A stretch of 64,000 nt of DNA from Streptococcus mitis (GTDB taxonomy: Bacteria > Bacillota > Bacilli > Lactobacillales > Streptococcaceae). Below, one piece after another: positions 53,727 through 62,839 of this stretch. Both the position numbers and the translations under genes were made by a program. Below the pieces are notes generated by a model. The model was not told the DNA's origin, made no database searches, and saw only the letters and a program-made list of their open reading frames with translations. Location: positions 62,001 through 126,000 of the forward strand of contig NZ_CP047883.1 in assembly GCF_013305725.1 (NCBI RefSeq), in the 5' to 3' direction. How positions within the stretch are numbered: the stretch's first letter is position 1; every line of letters starts with the position of its first letter.

Positions 53727-53910
53727 AGTGATCTATTATGTAGTTGCCATAGCTCTATTAGTCAGCGTGTGTCTACTAATTGGAGCAAATCTAGGATGGT
53801 TTGATCTCTATTACAGTGATCAATTTATTTGGGCCTACTTTGCCCTCATCCCAGTAATTGATTGGATTGAAAAGAAATCCAAAAATCTAGCAAGTGAAAA
53901 AGGAGAATGA
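53713..53910 (+). CDS. Two-helix small membrane protein, copy 2
   Basis: 65 residues starting MNKYKVIYYVVAIALLVSVC, with the same layout as the gene before it. Two ATGs lie at 53710/53713; AAGGAG spacing slightly favours the second. Tandem duplication within the operon is likely. Confidence 0.75.
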   Translation: MNKYKVIYYVVAIALLVSVCLLIGANLGWFDLYYSDQFIWAYFALIPVIDWIEKKSKNLASEKGE

Positions 53911-53912
53911 AT

Positions 53913-54647
53913 ATGAAAAAGAAACATGGCTTGTTATTTTTAATTCCTTTTGTCTTGGGAGTTTTTTTGTACATGTTTGTAGATATGTTGAAGGCTGGTG
54001 CCGAATTCCACGGAATTATGTTAGATGTAAAAATCTTGATACCATGGATATCAGCTATTTGTTTACTATTAGGTTTCGTTGGCATTGTTTTGACGTTCAA
54101 TTTCTTAAAGAAAAGCAGAAAATTTCACTCCTTGTATCAAGAGGAAATGGATGATGATCTGAATGAGACCTATTATGTGCAAATGTATCGGAATATTGAG
54201 TTTGGAACCATTACTTCTAATATTACAAGTGTAGCGATTTTATTGGCTCTTGTCATCTCAAGTAGTGAAGTAATTGTACTCGATGTAAGTCGTATAACAT
54301 TTTCCCTTTCCTTTTTGGCATTAGTGCTGTTCTTGCAGAGTCAAAAATATCTTTCTAAAACAATTGCGATTGTTCGTCAGTTTGATTTAGTATTTTTCTC
54401 TACACCAAAGGATATCTTGGACCATTTCGATTCTTATGATGAAGGGGAGCGCAAGGCTAATTTGGAACAGAGTTTTCGGATTTTATTCCAATTAAATAAC
54501 TATGTCTTGCCAGCTTTGTACTTTCTGATTGCTCTCTTTTCCTTACTGACAGGAGAGATTCAGTTACTAGCCTTCTTGCTTGTAGGAGCAATCCATATTT
54601 ATATCAATGTGATGCAGTTACCTATGGTAAAACGTTATTTCAAATAA
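53913..54647 (+). CDS. DUF3169-family membrane protein
   Basis: 244 residues with about six membrane segments in pairs; the region between (DDLNETYYVQMYRNIEFGTI) is cytoplasmic. DUF3169 proteins occur next to small XRE regulators and ABC transporters in streptococci; the role is unknown. The start ATG 53913 has AAAAAGGAG at good distance (ATG 53907 is too close). Confidence 0.75.
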   Translation: MKKKHGLLFLIPFVLGVFLYMFVDMLKAGAEFHGIMLDVKILIPWISAICLLLGFVGIVLTFNFLKKSRKFHSLYQEEMDDDLNETYYVQMYRNIEFGTITSNITSVAILLALVISSSEVIVLDVSRITFSLSFLALVLFLQSQKYLSKTIAIVRQFDLVFFSTPKDILDHFDSYDEGERKANLEQSFRILFQLNNYVLPALYFLIALFSLLTGEIQLLAFLLVGAIHIYINVMQLPMVKRYFK

Positions 54648-54657
54648 AGGAGTTTCT

Positions 54658-55482
54658 ATGATTCGTGTTGAAAATGTAAGCAAAAGTTTTGGGAGCAAAA
54701 AGGCTCTTAATCAGATTTCTTTTGAGATTAAGGAGGGTGAAATCTTTGGTTTTCTTGGCCCTTCTGGCTCAGGTAAAACAACCATGATTAACGTCTTAAC
54801 AGGTCAGTTGGCTGCAGATCAAGGTAAAACAGTTTTGTTAGGTAAGAATTCTCAAGATTTAACCTCAAATGATTTGGAACAAATCGGTATTGTTAGTGAT
54901 GGCAGTGGTTTTTATGAAAAGATGAGTCTTTACAAAAATCTGCTCATTTACGCTAAGTTATATGGTCTCAAGTCAGATAGAGTAGTTCAGGTGCTTCAAC
55001 AGGTTGGATTGGCAGATGCTAAAGATATTATCGCAGAAAAGTTATCTACAGGAATGAAACAACGAATGTTCTTGGCTCGTGCCCTTCTGAATGCTCCTAA
55101 GATTCTCTTTCTAGATGAGCCAACCAGTGGCTTAGACCCTACAACATCTAAGATGATTCATACCCTACTTCAAGAATTAAAGCAGGCGGGGACAACTATC
55201 TTTCTGACCACGCATGATATGAATGAAGCAACTCTGCTTTGTGATCGCTTATCTCTTTTGAATAAGGGTAACCTAATAGAGTATGGAAGTCCGCAAGATA
55301 TCATCCAGAAGTACCATGTGGATAAGAAAGTACGTGTGGTTTATAACGACGGACGAGAACAGATAGTTCCATTTGATGAATTACCACATTTAGACACGAC
55401 AGATTTGATGGTGGTTCACTCTTGTGAGCCAACTTTAGAAGAAATCTTTATCAGATTGACAGGAGAAAAGTTAGATGTTTAG
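54658..55482 (+). CDS. ABC transporter ATP-binding protein
   Basis: 274-residue ATPase. Walker A GPSGSGKTTM, signature LSTGMKQRMFLARALL (STGMKQ in place of LSGGQ), Walker B ILFLDEPTSGLDP and the H-loop TTHDMNEA are in order. The DrrA-like C-terminal domain suggests drug or peptide export. It overlaps its permease gene by 8 bp. Confidence 0.93.
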   Translation: MIRVENVSKSFGSKKALNQISFEIKEGEIFGFLGPSGSGKTTMINVLTGQLAADQGKTVLLGKNSQDLTSNDLEQIGIVSDGSGFYEKMSLYKNLLIYAKLYGLKSDRVVQVLQQVGLADAKDIIAEKLSTGMKQRMFLARALLNAPKILFLDEPTSGLDPTTSKMIHTLLQELKQAGTTIFLTTHDMNEATLLCDRLSLLNKGNLIEYGSPQDIIQKYHVDKKVRVVYNDGREQIVPFDELPHLDTTDLMVVHSCEPTLEEIFIRLTGEKLDV

Positions 55483-56173
55483 AAAATTAAATGCCCTACT
55501 ATGGTTAAGATTACAAGTTCTTATCAGCAATTCAACTTTGTTGGCGACTCTATTGTTGCCTTTTGGACTGGCTGTTCTATATAATGAGTTCTTAAACAAG
55601 AGTGGAGAATTGAGTACGTATTTCCTTTCTATGAGTTTGACGATGGTCTTGAGCATGGGAAGTGGTTATATGGTATCGATTATGATGGCAGAAGATAAGG
55701 AAAAACGAAATCTTAAATCACTCATCCTAAGTGGTGTGACAGCAACAGAATATACTTTCAGTATGCTTGTTCTCCCTATTCTGATAATGTTACTTGCTAT
55801 GATTGTACTTCCCATCTATCTTAGAGTAGATGTATCTGGTTATTTATTTGCTTACGTTATCTATTTGCTCCTAGCAACTATTAGTATTATTTTTCTCAAC
55901 CTTCTAATCGGTGCGGTGTCAGATACTCAATCTAAAGCGCAAGTTTATAGTATCTTCCCTATGTTAATTGTCTCTTTTTTACCTATAATTGCTCTTCAAA
56001 ATGATACGGCTCAGAAAGTGTTAGATTACTCGTTCGTCGGTCCTATTGTAAATCTTTTAAATCAAAAGGGTGGAGAAATATCCTTTTCTAATATCGGCAT
56101 GTTACTTGCCTGGGTACTTGTGTTAGGAATAGCGAACCTCTTTGTATTGAAAAATAGCTATAAAGCAAGATAG
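55475..56173 (+). CDS. ABC transporter permease
   Basis: 232 residues with six membrane segments, ABC-2 type, beginning MFRKLNALLWLRLQVLISNS. Partner of the preceding ATPase. Substrate unknown; context with CPBP protease and DUF3169 is reminiscent of peptide/bacteriocin export or immunity loci. Confidence 0.88.
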   Translation: MFRKLNALLWLRLQVLISNSTLLATLLLPFGLAVLYNEFLNKSGELSTYFLSMSLTMVLSMGSGYMVSIMMAEDKEKRNLKSLILSGVTATEYTFSMLVLPILIMLLAMIVLPIYLRVDVSGYLFAYVIYLLLATISIIFLNLLIGAVSDTQSKAQVYSIFPMLIVSFLPIIALQNDTAQKVLDYSFVGPIVNLLNQKGGEISFSNIGMLLAWVLVLGIANLFVLKNSYKAR

Positions 56174-56182
56174 GAGATTTAT

Positions 56183-56824
56183 ATGAAACTACTTAAAAAC
56201 CTTGGCTGGTTTCTTCTAGCCATTCTATCCTTTTACTTTATCTATGGTCTGGTTCAGAGCATGGCGCTGTCAGCTCTTGGACTAGGGGCTTCAATCTTTG
56301 GAGTCTTACCACTTTATGTCGTCCTGTCAGGGGCCTATGTTTATGGAGTTTACAGATGGTATCAGACAGAAAAGGTTAGCATCCAGACGACTGCTTTTAA
56401 TCGTCATATCTGGTTGCCTACTCTGGTTTTGCTAGTGGCGATTACAGCCCAGTTCTTTTTACCAGAAGATCCGTCGGTCAGTCAACAAATCGTATCTCAA
56501 CTGACAGTGGAACAGCCTGCATTTGGTTTCTTTATGGTGGTGGTCTTTGCTCCTTTGACGGAAGAACTTATCTTTAGAGGGATGTTAGCACGCTATCTCT
56601 TTCCTAAGCAGGACAATAGTAAACAAACTCTGATTTTTCTTCTGGTATCCAGTATTCTGTTTGCCTTGATTCATTTCCCAGGTGATGTGCAACAGTTTTT
56701 AGTTTATGCTAGTCTTGGTTTTAGCTTGGGCTTGGCTTATATTAGCAGAAAAGGTCTGGTCTACAGTATTTCTCTCCACGCTTTGAATAATTTAGTCAGC
56801 TTTTTGATGATTCTCATGCTATAA
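56183..56824 (+). CDS. CPBP-family intramembrane metalloprotease
   Basis: 213 residues, several membrane spans. The CPBP (Abi/CAAX) motifs are present: EELIFRGML (Glu-Glu-x3-Arg), FALIHFP (Phe-x3-His) and the third HALNN. Such proteases give immunity to bacteriocins or process prenylated or exported peptides in Gram-positives. It is 9 bp after the permease. Confidence 0.92.
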   Translation: MKLLKNLGWFLLAILSFYFIYGLVQSMALSALGLGASIFGVLPLYVVLSGAYVYGVYRWYQTEKVSIQTTAFNRHIWLPTLVLLVAITAQFFLPEDPSVSQQIVSQLTVEQPAFGFFMVVVFAPLTEELIFRGMLARYLFPKQDNSKQTLIFLLVSSILFALIHFPGDVQQFLVYASLGFSLGLAYISRKGLVYSISLHALNNLVSFLMILML

Positions 56825-56841
56825 TAGAGTCAGGAGGTCAC

Positions 56842-57072
56842 ATGAAACGAGTAATTTTATTAGCAGTGATTCAAGCAGTCGTTCTATTTTTCATTATCGG
56901 AGCGCTAGCTTATGCCTTTAAGGGAGATTTCTTCTACAACTATCTAGCAGTTGTCTTTGCCCCTATTGCAGGTGTCTTGCGCTTTGGGACAGCTTACACA
57001 ACGGAAATTGTCTTGCCTCGAAAGGCAGCTGAAATTGCTGAAAAGCGTAAAGCAGGCAAAAATTCAAAATAA
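56842..57072 (+). CDS. Small membrane protein, unknown
   Basis: 76 residues with two hydrophobic spans and a basic C-terminus (LPRKAAEIAEKRKAGKNSK). GTCAGGAGGTC precedes ATG. It closes the operon before a terminator; no family recognised. Confidence 0.8.
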   Translation: MKRVILLAVIQAVVLFFIIGALAYAFKGDFFYNYLAVVFAPIAGVLRFGTAYTTEIVLPRKAAEIAEKRKAGKNSK

Positions 57073-57077
57073 AAGAG

Positions 57078-57103
57078 TCCGGTGAACTTCATCGGATTTT
57101 TGT
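57078..57103 (+). terminator. Terminator after the ABC/CPBP operon
   Basis: TCCGGTGAA pairs with TTCATCGGA (one G-T pair), followed by TTTTTG. Confidence 0.75.
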
Positions 57104-57226
57104 ATGGGCGTCAATTTTTAGAGTCTTCACTTGATTTTTAAAGACTGGCAAACTTTTCTGATGATTTTCATGAAGAGCCTGCGCTTTTATGGTAAAATAG
57201 TAACAGAATAAAAGAGGAGAGAAATA

Positions 57227-58990
57227 ATGAAACGTAGTATGTATGCTGGTCGTGTTCGTGAGGAACACATCGGACAAGAAATAACCTTGAAAGGATGGGT
57301 TGGCCGTCGTCGTGACCTGGGTGGTTTGATCTTTATCGACCTTCGTGACCGTGAAGGAATCATGCAGTTGGTTATCAACCCTGAAAAAGTCTCTGCAGAG
57401 GTCATGACAACAGCTGAAAGCCTTCGTAGCGAATTTGTTATCGAGGTGACTGGACAGGTCGCTGCGCGTGAGCAAGCCAATGATAAGTTGCCAACTGGTG
57501 TAGTTGAGTTAAACGTGACAGCTCTGACAGTGCTTAATACAGCTAAGACAACACCATTTGAGATTAAGGATGGCATTGAGGCCAATGACGATACACGTTT
57601 GCGATACCGTTACCTTGACCTTCGTCGTCCAGAAATGTTGGAAAATCTTAAACTTCGTGCTAAGGTGACCCACTCTATCCGCAACTACTTGGATGAGTTG
57701 GAGTTTATCGACGTGGAGACACCATTCCTTTCTAAGTCAACGCCTGAAGGGGCGCGTGATTATTTGGTGCCGTCTCGTGTTAATAAAGGGCATTTTTACG
57801 CTCTTCCTCAAAGTCCACAAATCACGAAACAGCTCTTGATGAATGCTGGTTTTGATCGTTACTACCAAATCGTCAAATGTTTCCGTGATGAGGACTTGCG
57901 TGGTGACCGCCAACCTGAGTTCACACAGGTTGACTTGGAAACATCTTTCCTTACTGAGCAAGAAATCCAAGATATCACAGAAGGCTTGATTGCGCGCGTG
58001 ATGAAAGAGACTAAAGGCATCGAAGTGACGCTTCCATTCCCTCGTATGAAATACGATGATGCTATAGCTCTTTATGGTTCTGATAAACCTGATACGCGTT
58101 TTGACATGTTGCTTCAGGATTTGACAGAAGTGGTCAAAGGTGTTGACTTCAAAGTCTTTTCAGAAGCACCTGCTGTAAAAGCAATTGTAGTCAAAGGCGC
58201 TGCGGATAACTACTCACGTAAAGACATCGACAAGATGACGGAAGTAGCCAAACAGTACGGTGCCAAAGGTCTTGCTTGGGTCAAGGTAGTTGATGGAGAA
58301 TTAAACGGACCAGTTGCCAAGTTCTTGACGGACATCCAAGTAGATTTGACAACAGCGCTTGCTCTTGAAGATAAGGACTTGGTTCTCTTTGTGGCGGATA
58401 CGCTTGAAGTGGCCAATGCAACTCTTGGTGCCCTTCGTGGACGTATTGCCAAAGAGCTTGGCTTGATTGATGGCGATAAATTCAACTTCCTTTGGGTGGT
58501 TGACTGGCCAATGTTTGAATGGTCTGAAGAAGAAGGTCGTTACATGAGCGCCCACCATCCGTTTACCCTTCCACAGGAAGAGACTGCTCACGAATTAGAA
58601 GGTGATTTGGCTAAAGTTCGTGCCATTGCTTACGATATTGTCTTGAACGGTTATGAGCTTGGTGGTGGTAGCCTTCGTATCAACCAAAAAGACCTTCAAG
58701 AACGTATGTTCAAGGCTCTTGGTTTCTCAGCCGAAGAAGCAAATGATCAGTTTGGTTTCCTTCTTGAAGCCATGGACTATGGTTTCCCACCACATGGTGG
58801 TTTGGCTATCGGGCTTGACCGTTTTGCCATGTTACTTGCTGGAGAAGAAAATATCCGTGAAGTTATTGCCTTTCCTAAGAACAACAAGGCAACTGACCCA
58901 ATGACACAAGCTCCTTCAACAGTAGCTCTCAAACAACTAGAGGAACTCAGCTTACAAGTAGAAGAAGATGAAACAAGCAAAACGAATTAA
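57227..58990 (+). CDS. aspS: Aspartyl-tRNA synthetase
   Basis: Class II synthetase of 587 residues. N-terminal OB-fold ([22 protein letters not shown]), motif 1 region [18 protein letters not shown], motif 2 [18 protein letters not shown], the bacterial GAD insertion and motif 3 [16 protein letters not shown] are all seen. AGAGGAGAGAAA precedes ATG. The next gene starts inside its 3' end. Confidence 0.97.
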   Translation: MKRSMYAGRVREEHIGQEITLKGWVGRRRDLGGLIFIDLRDREGIMQLVINPEKVSAEVMTTAESLRSEFVIEVTGQVAAREQANDKLPTGVVELNVTALTVLNTAKTTPFEIKDGIEANDDTRLRYRYLDLRRPEMLENLKLRAKVTHSIRNYLDELEFIDVETPFLSKSTPEGARDYLVPSRVNKGHFYALPQSPQITKQLLMNAGFDRYYQIVKCFRDEDLRGDRQPEFTQVDLETSFLTEQEIQDITEGLIARVMKETKGIEVTLPFPRMKYDDAIALYGSDKPDTRFDMLLQDLTEVVKGVDFKVFSEAPAVKAIVVKGAADNYSRKDIDKMTEVAKQYGAKGLAWVKVVDGELNGPVAKFLTDIQVDLTTALALEDKDLVLFVADTLEVANATLGALRGRIAKELGLIDGDKFNFLWVVDWPMFEWSEEEGRYMSAHHPFTLPQEETAHELEGDLAKVRAIAYDIVLNGYELGGGSLRINQKDLQERMFKALGFSAEEANDQFGFLLEAMDYGFPPHGGLAIGLDRFAMLLAGEENIREVIAFPKNNKATDPMTQAPSTVALKQLEELSLQVEEDETSKTN

Positions 58991-59909
58991 GCGGTGGCGC
59001 TATTATCTGCGCCGCTTTGCTCATCAGATAAAAATTTTACGTGTCTTACAAAGCATCTCTCGCGAAAAATATGATGAGAAGATTTCGGCCTCACTGGTCT
59101 ATGGTTTTTTATCAGCAGTAGCGGTCAATTTCTTTTTCCAACCAGGGCATGTGTATTCGAGTGGTGCGACAGGTCTGGCACAGATTATCTCTGCCTTGAG
59201 TAATCACTGGTTTGGTTTTCACATTCCTATTTCGCTGACCTTCTAGGCCATTAATTTTCCTTTGATGGTCTTGGCTTGGTATCAGATTGGCCATAAGTTC
59301 ACCGTCTTTACCTTTATCACCGTATCCATGAGTTCCTTCTTTATCCAGTTTGTCCCTGTGGCGACCTTGACGGAGGATCCTATTATCAATGCCCTTTTTG
59401 GGGGCGTCGTCATGGGCTTGGGGATTGGTTTTGCTCTTCGAAACAATATCTCCAGTGGTGGAACGGATATCGTCAGTTTGACTATTCGCAAGAAAACAGG
59501 TAAGAATGTCGGTAGTATTTCTTTCTTGGTAAATGGGACTATCATGCTGATAGCAGGTGTGACCTTTGGTTGGAAATACGCTCTTTACTCTATGATTACC
59601 ATCTTTGTCTCTAGCCGTGTGACAGATGCGGTCTTTACCAAGCAAAAACGCATGCAAGCTATGATTGTGACCAATCATCCAGACAAGGTAATTGAAAAAA
59701 TCCATAAAAAATTGCACCGCGGAGCAACCATGATCCACGATGCAGAAGGAACCTATAATCACGAAAGAAAGCCAGTTTTAATCACTGTCATTACCCGTGC
59801 AGAGTTTAATGAATTTAAACAGATTATGAAACAGGTGGATCCAAGCGCCTTTGTCTCTGTCTCGGAGAATGTTCATATTTTGGGACGGTTCGTTGAAACA
59901 GATAATTAG
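58968..59909 (+). pseudogene. YitT-family membrane protein with in-frame amber stop
   Basis: Reading from ATG 58968, which overlaps aspS by 23 bp, gives 92 residues (SAVAVNFFFQPGHVYSSGATG) and then TAG at 59244-59246. The same frame then continues open to 59909, so the full protein would be about 313 residues: an N-terminal YitT/DUF161 membrane domain (GGVVMGLGIGFALRNNISSGGTDI) and a C-terminal DUF2179 domain (AMIVTNHPDKVIEKIHKKL). The TAG replaces an expected aromatic residue, consistent with TAC to TAG. A fragment starting at TTG 59262 or ATG 59265 might be made. Confidence 0.85.
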
Positions 59910-59914
59910 TAACT

Positions 59915-59943
59915 AAAAAAACCAGCGCGAGCTGGTTTTTATT
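59915..59943. terminator. Bidirectional terminator
   Basis: AAAAAACCAGC-GCGA-GCTGGTTTTT, symmetric, between the convergent YitT gene and malR. Confidence 0.85.
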
Positions 59944-60925
59944 TTTCGATAATTTTGTGGGCGATTAACTGACGGTAACAAATTTGTTTATTGCTTTTAG
60001 CATCGTTGATAATCTGGAGAATAGTTTCAAGAGAAACACGACCAAGTTCTAGGCTATTGATATCAACATAGGCTGCTAAGTTGAGCTTGGGATTGACTGA
60101 GTCGAAGCTGAGAACAGGGACATCCAGTTGGTGCTTAGCGATATAGTCACAGACCCCTTCGGCTAAGAGACTATCGGTTGTAATGATAGCATCAATCTGC
60201 GGATCATGCTGAAAGAGGAGTTTACTAAACTGATACCCTTTTTCCTCTAGAAATTCATTTGCAAAGTAGGTCAGATTGTCATCAATAGGCAGTTGGTGTT
60301 GTTTGAGTGCTGACTCGTAGCCTGTTAAACGGTCTTGCGTTACGAAGAGTCGCTTAGTCCCTCCAATGAAGGCAATTCGTTTGCAGCCTTTTTTGATAAA
60401 ATATTCGGTCGCATCAAAACCAGCTTGGACATTGTCGTTATCGACAAGAGGGATAAAGGGTGAAATGGATTTTCCTAGGATAAGGAAGGGGAACTGCTCA
60501 TCAGCGACCAGTTTGACCAAGGGATCTTCCTCTTCGGCATAAAGGAAGATCAAACCATCCACACGTTTACCGTAAACCATCTGTGAAATAGCTTTAAGGC
60601 GCTCTTTTTCATCTTTACCTGTTGCAATCTGAATAGCATAGTGGTTTTCAGAAGCGACTTGGGCGATACCACGGAGGACAGATGGGAAGAAAGGATTTTG
60701 ATAGAAGGCGTCTGAGTCGTCAGGAAGAACCAAGCCGATAACTTGGGTATAACTGCTTACCAAACTACGAGCGTTGAGGTTGGGGTGGTAATTGAGCTCC
60801 TTCATAGCCTTGCGAACGCGTTTTTTTGTTTCGTCGCTAATGGTTGATTTATTTTGAATAACACGGGTTACAGTTGAAGGCGAAACACCAGCAGCCTTGG
60901 CCACGTCTTTAATCGTAACGGGCAT
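59939..60925 (-). CDS. malR: MalR, LacI-family maltose repressor
   Basis: 328-residue LacI-type repressor: HTH at the N-terminus (VTIKDVAKAAGVSPSTVTRV), hinge, then a periplasmic-binding-like sugar domain. In pneumococcus MalR represses the maltosaccharide genes malXCD and malMP. GGAGATTTTT precedes ATG 60925. It follows malA by 9 bp. Confidence 0.92.
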   Translation of the reverse strand: MPVTIKDVAKAAGVSPSTVTRVIQNKSTISDETKKRVRKAMKELNYHPNLNARSLVSSYTQVIGLVLPDDSDAFYQNPFFPSVLRGIAQVASENHYAIQIATGKDEKERLKAISQMVYGKRVDGLIFLYAEEEDPLVKLVADEQFPFLILGKSISPFIPLVDNDNVQAGFDATEYFIKKGCKRIAFIGGTKRLFVTQDRLTGYESALKQHQLPIDDNLTYFANEFLEEKGYQFSKLLFQHDPQIDAIITTDSLLAEGVCDYIAKHQLDVPVLSFDSVNPKLNLAAYVDINSLELGRVSLETILQIINDAKSNKQICYRQLIAHKIIEK

Positions 60926-60934
60926 AAAAATCTC

Positions 60935-61735
60935 CTATTTATGGTAATCTGGATCACGGAAATGTGTTTTATAAAAGATAGTGACCAGATACAGAACAAA
61001 AAGAATGTTTTGTACAGTAATCAGGGTTGTCATATTTTGGCCAAATAATCCCAAAATAAGCGTAATCAGAGTTGGTAATCCTAAACAGTTCAAGATAAAA
61101 TGGTAGCACTCTTTAAAGGTCCTAAATGAAAAGAGGCGTGATTTCTTAGTGATATAAAGGAGAAGACTCGCTCCTAGAGAGACGATAAAGAAATTCAAAC
61201 CAAAGAGGAAGCTTGCACCGAGAACTAGGAAGAGACTGATATAGACACGATTTTGCTGGTACCAGTCTTTAGAAATGGCTTGGGTCAAGCTGTCTTTACT
61301 TTTGAAACTCTCAGTCTCAATCGCTCGGTAAGAGATACGGGTCAGCTCTTTACTTTCCTTGCTGATGACCAGTTCTTTCGTATCGAAATGCAGTTGCAAG
61401 TCCTTAGGTAATTCCTTGCTTTGACTTGGACCGATCGCAATAGAAGGCGCTTGACTAGCTGTTCCAGTATAAGTTAATTTGCCATCAACAATTGTAGCAT
61501 GTTCGGAGAGATTCTGAACAACCTCATCTGTCAATGGTTCATAGACATTATCGATAAAGGTTTCTAGCGGATAAGTCTCCTGTGAGCTGTTTTGGATGGC
61601 AATGGGTACCATAGACAAGCTGATAAGGAAGATACTGGTAAAGAGAAGCTGAAACCAGTTGAGTCCGAAACGTTTGGACAGGGGCTTACGAAATCCCCAG
61701 ATACTTGAAAAATATGAAAATGGATATGGAAGCAT
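60935..61735 (-). CDS. malA: MalA, maltodextrin utilisation membrane protein
   Basis: 266 residues with about five membrane segments (one N-terminal at ~27-47 and a C-terminal cluster) and a large extracytoplasmic loop between. It sits between malD and malR as in pneumococcus, where this gene is called malA; its biochemical role is not established. A BOX element separates it from malD. Confidence 0.82.
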   Translation of the reverse strand: MLPYPFSYFSSIWGFRKPLSKRFGLNWFQLLFTSIFLISLSMVPIAIQNSSQETYPLETFIDNVYEPLTDEVVQNLSEHATIVDGKLTYTGTASQAPSIAIGPSQSKELPKDLQLHFDTKELVISKESKELTRISYRAIETESFKSKDSLTQAISKDWYQQNRVYISLFLVLGASFLFGLNFFIVSLGASLLLYITKKSRLFSFRTFKECYHFILNCLGLPTLITLILGLFGQNMTTLITVQNILFVLYLVTIFYKTHFRDPDYHK

Positions 61736-61854
61736 TTGTATCTTTCTAAAAGGTGTTTTCTATATGAGTATTATTATATAGAGAAATGTGCTTTATTTCA
61801 AGTCTAGGAGACAAATTGCTTGATACAAGGATATTATTTACAGTAGCAATCGCT

Positions 61855-61969
61855 AATACTCAATGAAAATCAAAGAGCAAACTAGGAAGCTAGCCGCAGG
61901 TTGCTCAAAGCACAGCTTTGAGGTTGCAGATAAAGCTGACGTGGTTTGAAGAGATTTTCGAAGAGTATA
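61855..61969 (+). repeat. BOX-like element
   Basis: From ATACTCAATGAAAATC to TTTTCGAAGAGTATA, containing GCTAGCCGCAGGTTGCTC and CAGCTTTGAGGTTGCAGAT; the boxA core is partly lost (only GCTGACGTGGTTTG remains). It lies between malD and malA. Confidence 0.8.
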
Positions 61970-61995
61970 AAATGAAAAAGAGTGGCGGGGATAAA

Positions 61996-62838
61996 TTATC
62001 CCTTGTCGCCACCACTTGTAAGTCCTGAAACAAAGTTCTTTTGTAGGAAGAAGAAGAGAATACAGATTGGAAGGGCGATGAGGATAGCACCTGCTGAGAA
62101 GTAGGCAATCTTCATGTTTTTCGCATTGTTAACGAAGGTTTGGAGACCAACGGCAACAGTAAAGTATTCTTTCTCACGAAGCAAGAAACTAGAGAGGATG
62201 TAGTCCCCGAAAGGTCCCATGAAGGCCCAGAGAGCTTGCACAGCAATCATTGGGCGAACAAGTGGAAGAACAATTTGCCAGAAGCGGCGGAAGTGTCCTG
62301 CACCGTCTAGTTTTGCGGATTCGTCTAGAGACATTGGGACTGTATCGAAGTAACCTTTCATCAACCAAGCATTCATCGGGATACCTCCACCAACATAAAG
62401 GAAGATGAGGAACCAGCTGTGGTTAAGGGCGTTCAACATAAGTGCCATAACGAAGAAGGCTGTCAAAGCGGCCATGGTTGGCACCATTTGGATAATCAAG
62501 AAGAAGACCAAACTTTGTTTACGAGCCAAGAAATTATAACGGCTGTAAGCATAACCAGCAAGTACGATGATACTTGTTTGGACAGCCATGGTAATCAAGG
62601 CGATAATCAAAGTGTTGAGGTACCAAGTACCGTACAAGGTTTCAGAGAAGAGCCCTTGGAAGTTAGCAAAACTAAAGTCGACGTTGCTGTCTAGTTTAAA
62701 GGCTACTACGTTACCAGTCTTGAAGGCTGACATGATAGTAATCAACAGTGGATAGATAATCACGATTGAAAGGCCAACTAAGTAGAGATAAGTAAGGGTT
62801 TGAGTCAGTCTACGTTTGAGTTTGATTGAGTTATTCAT
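61996..62838 (-). CDS. malD: Maltodextrin ABC permease MalD (MalG type)
   Basis: 280 residues from ATG 62838, chosen because GGAGGACGTC lies just upstream. Six membrane segments; the EAA loop for contact with the ATPase reads [20 protein letters not shown]. It forms the maltodextrin import pore with MalC and takes up substrate from the MalX binding protein. Confidence 0.95.
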   Translation of the reverse strand: MNNSIKLKRRLTQTLTYLYLVGLSIVIIYPLLITIMSAFKTGNVVAFKLDSNVDFSFANFQGLFSETLYGTWYLNTLIIALITMAVQTSIIVLAGYAYSRYNFLARKQSLVFFLIIQMVPTMAALTAFFVMALMLNALNHSWFLIFLYVGGGIPMNAWLMKGYFDTVPMSLDESAKLDGAGHFRRFWQIVLPLVRPMIAVQALWAFMGPFGDYILSSFLLREKEYFTVAVGLQTFVNNAKNMKIAYFSAGAILIALPICILFFFLQKNFVSGLTSGGDKG

Positions 62839-62839
62839 C

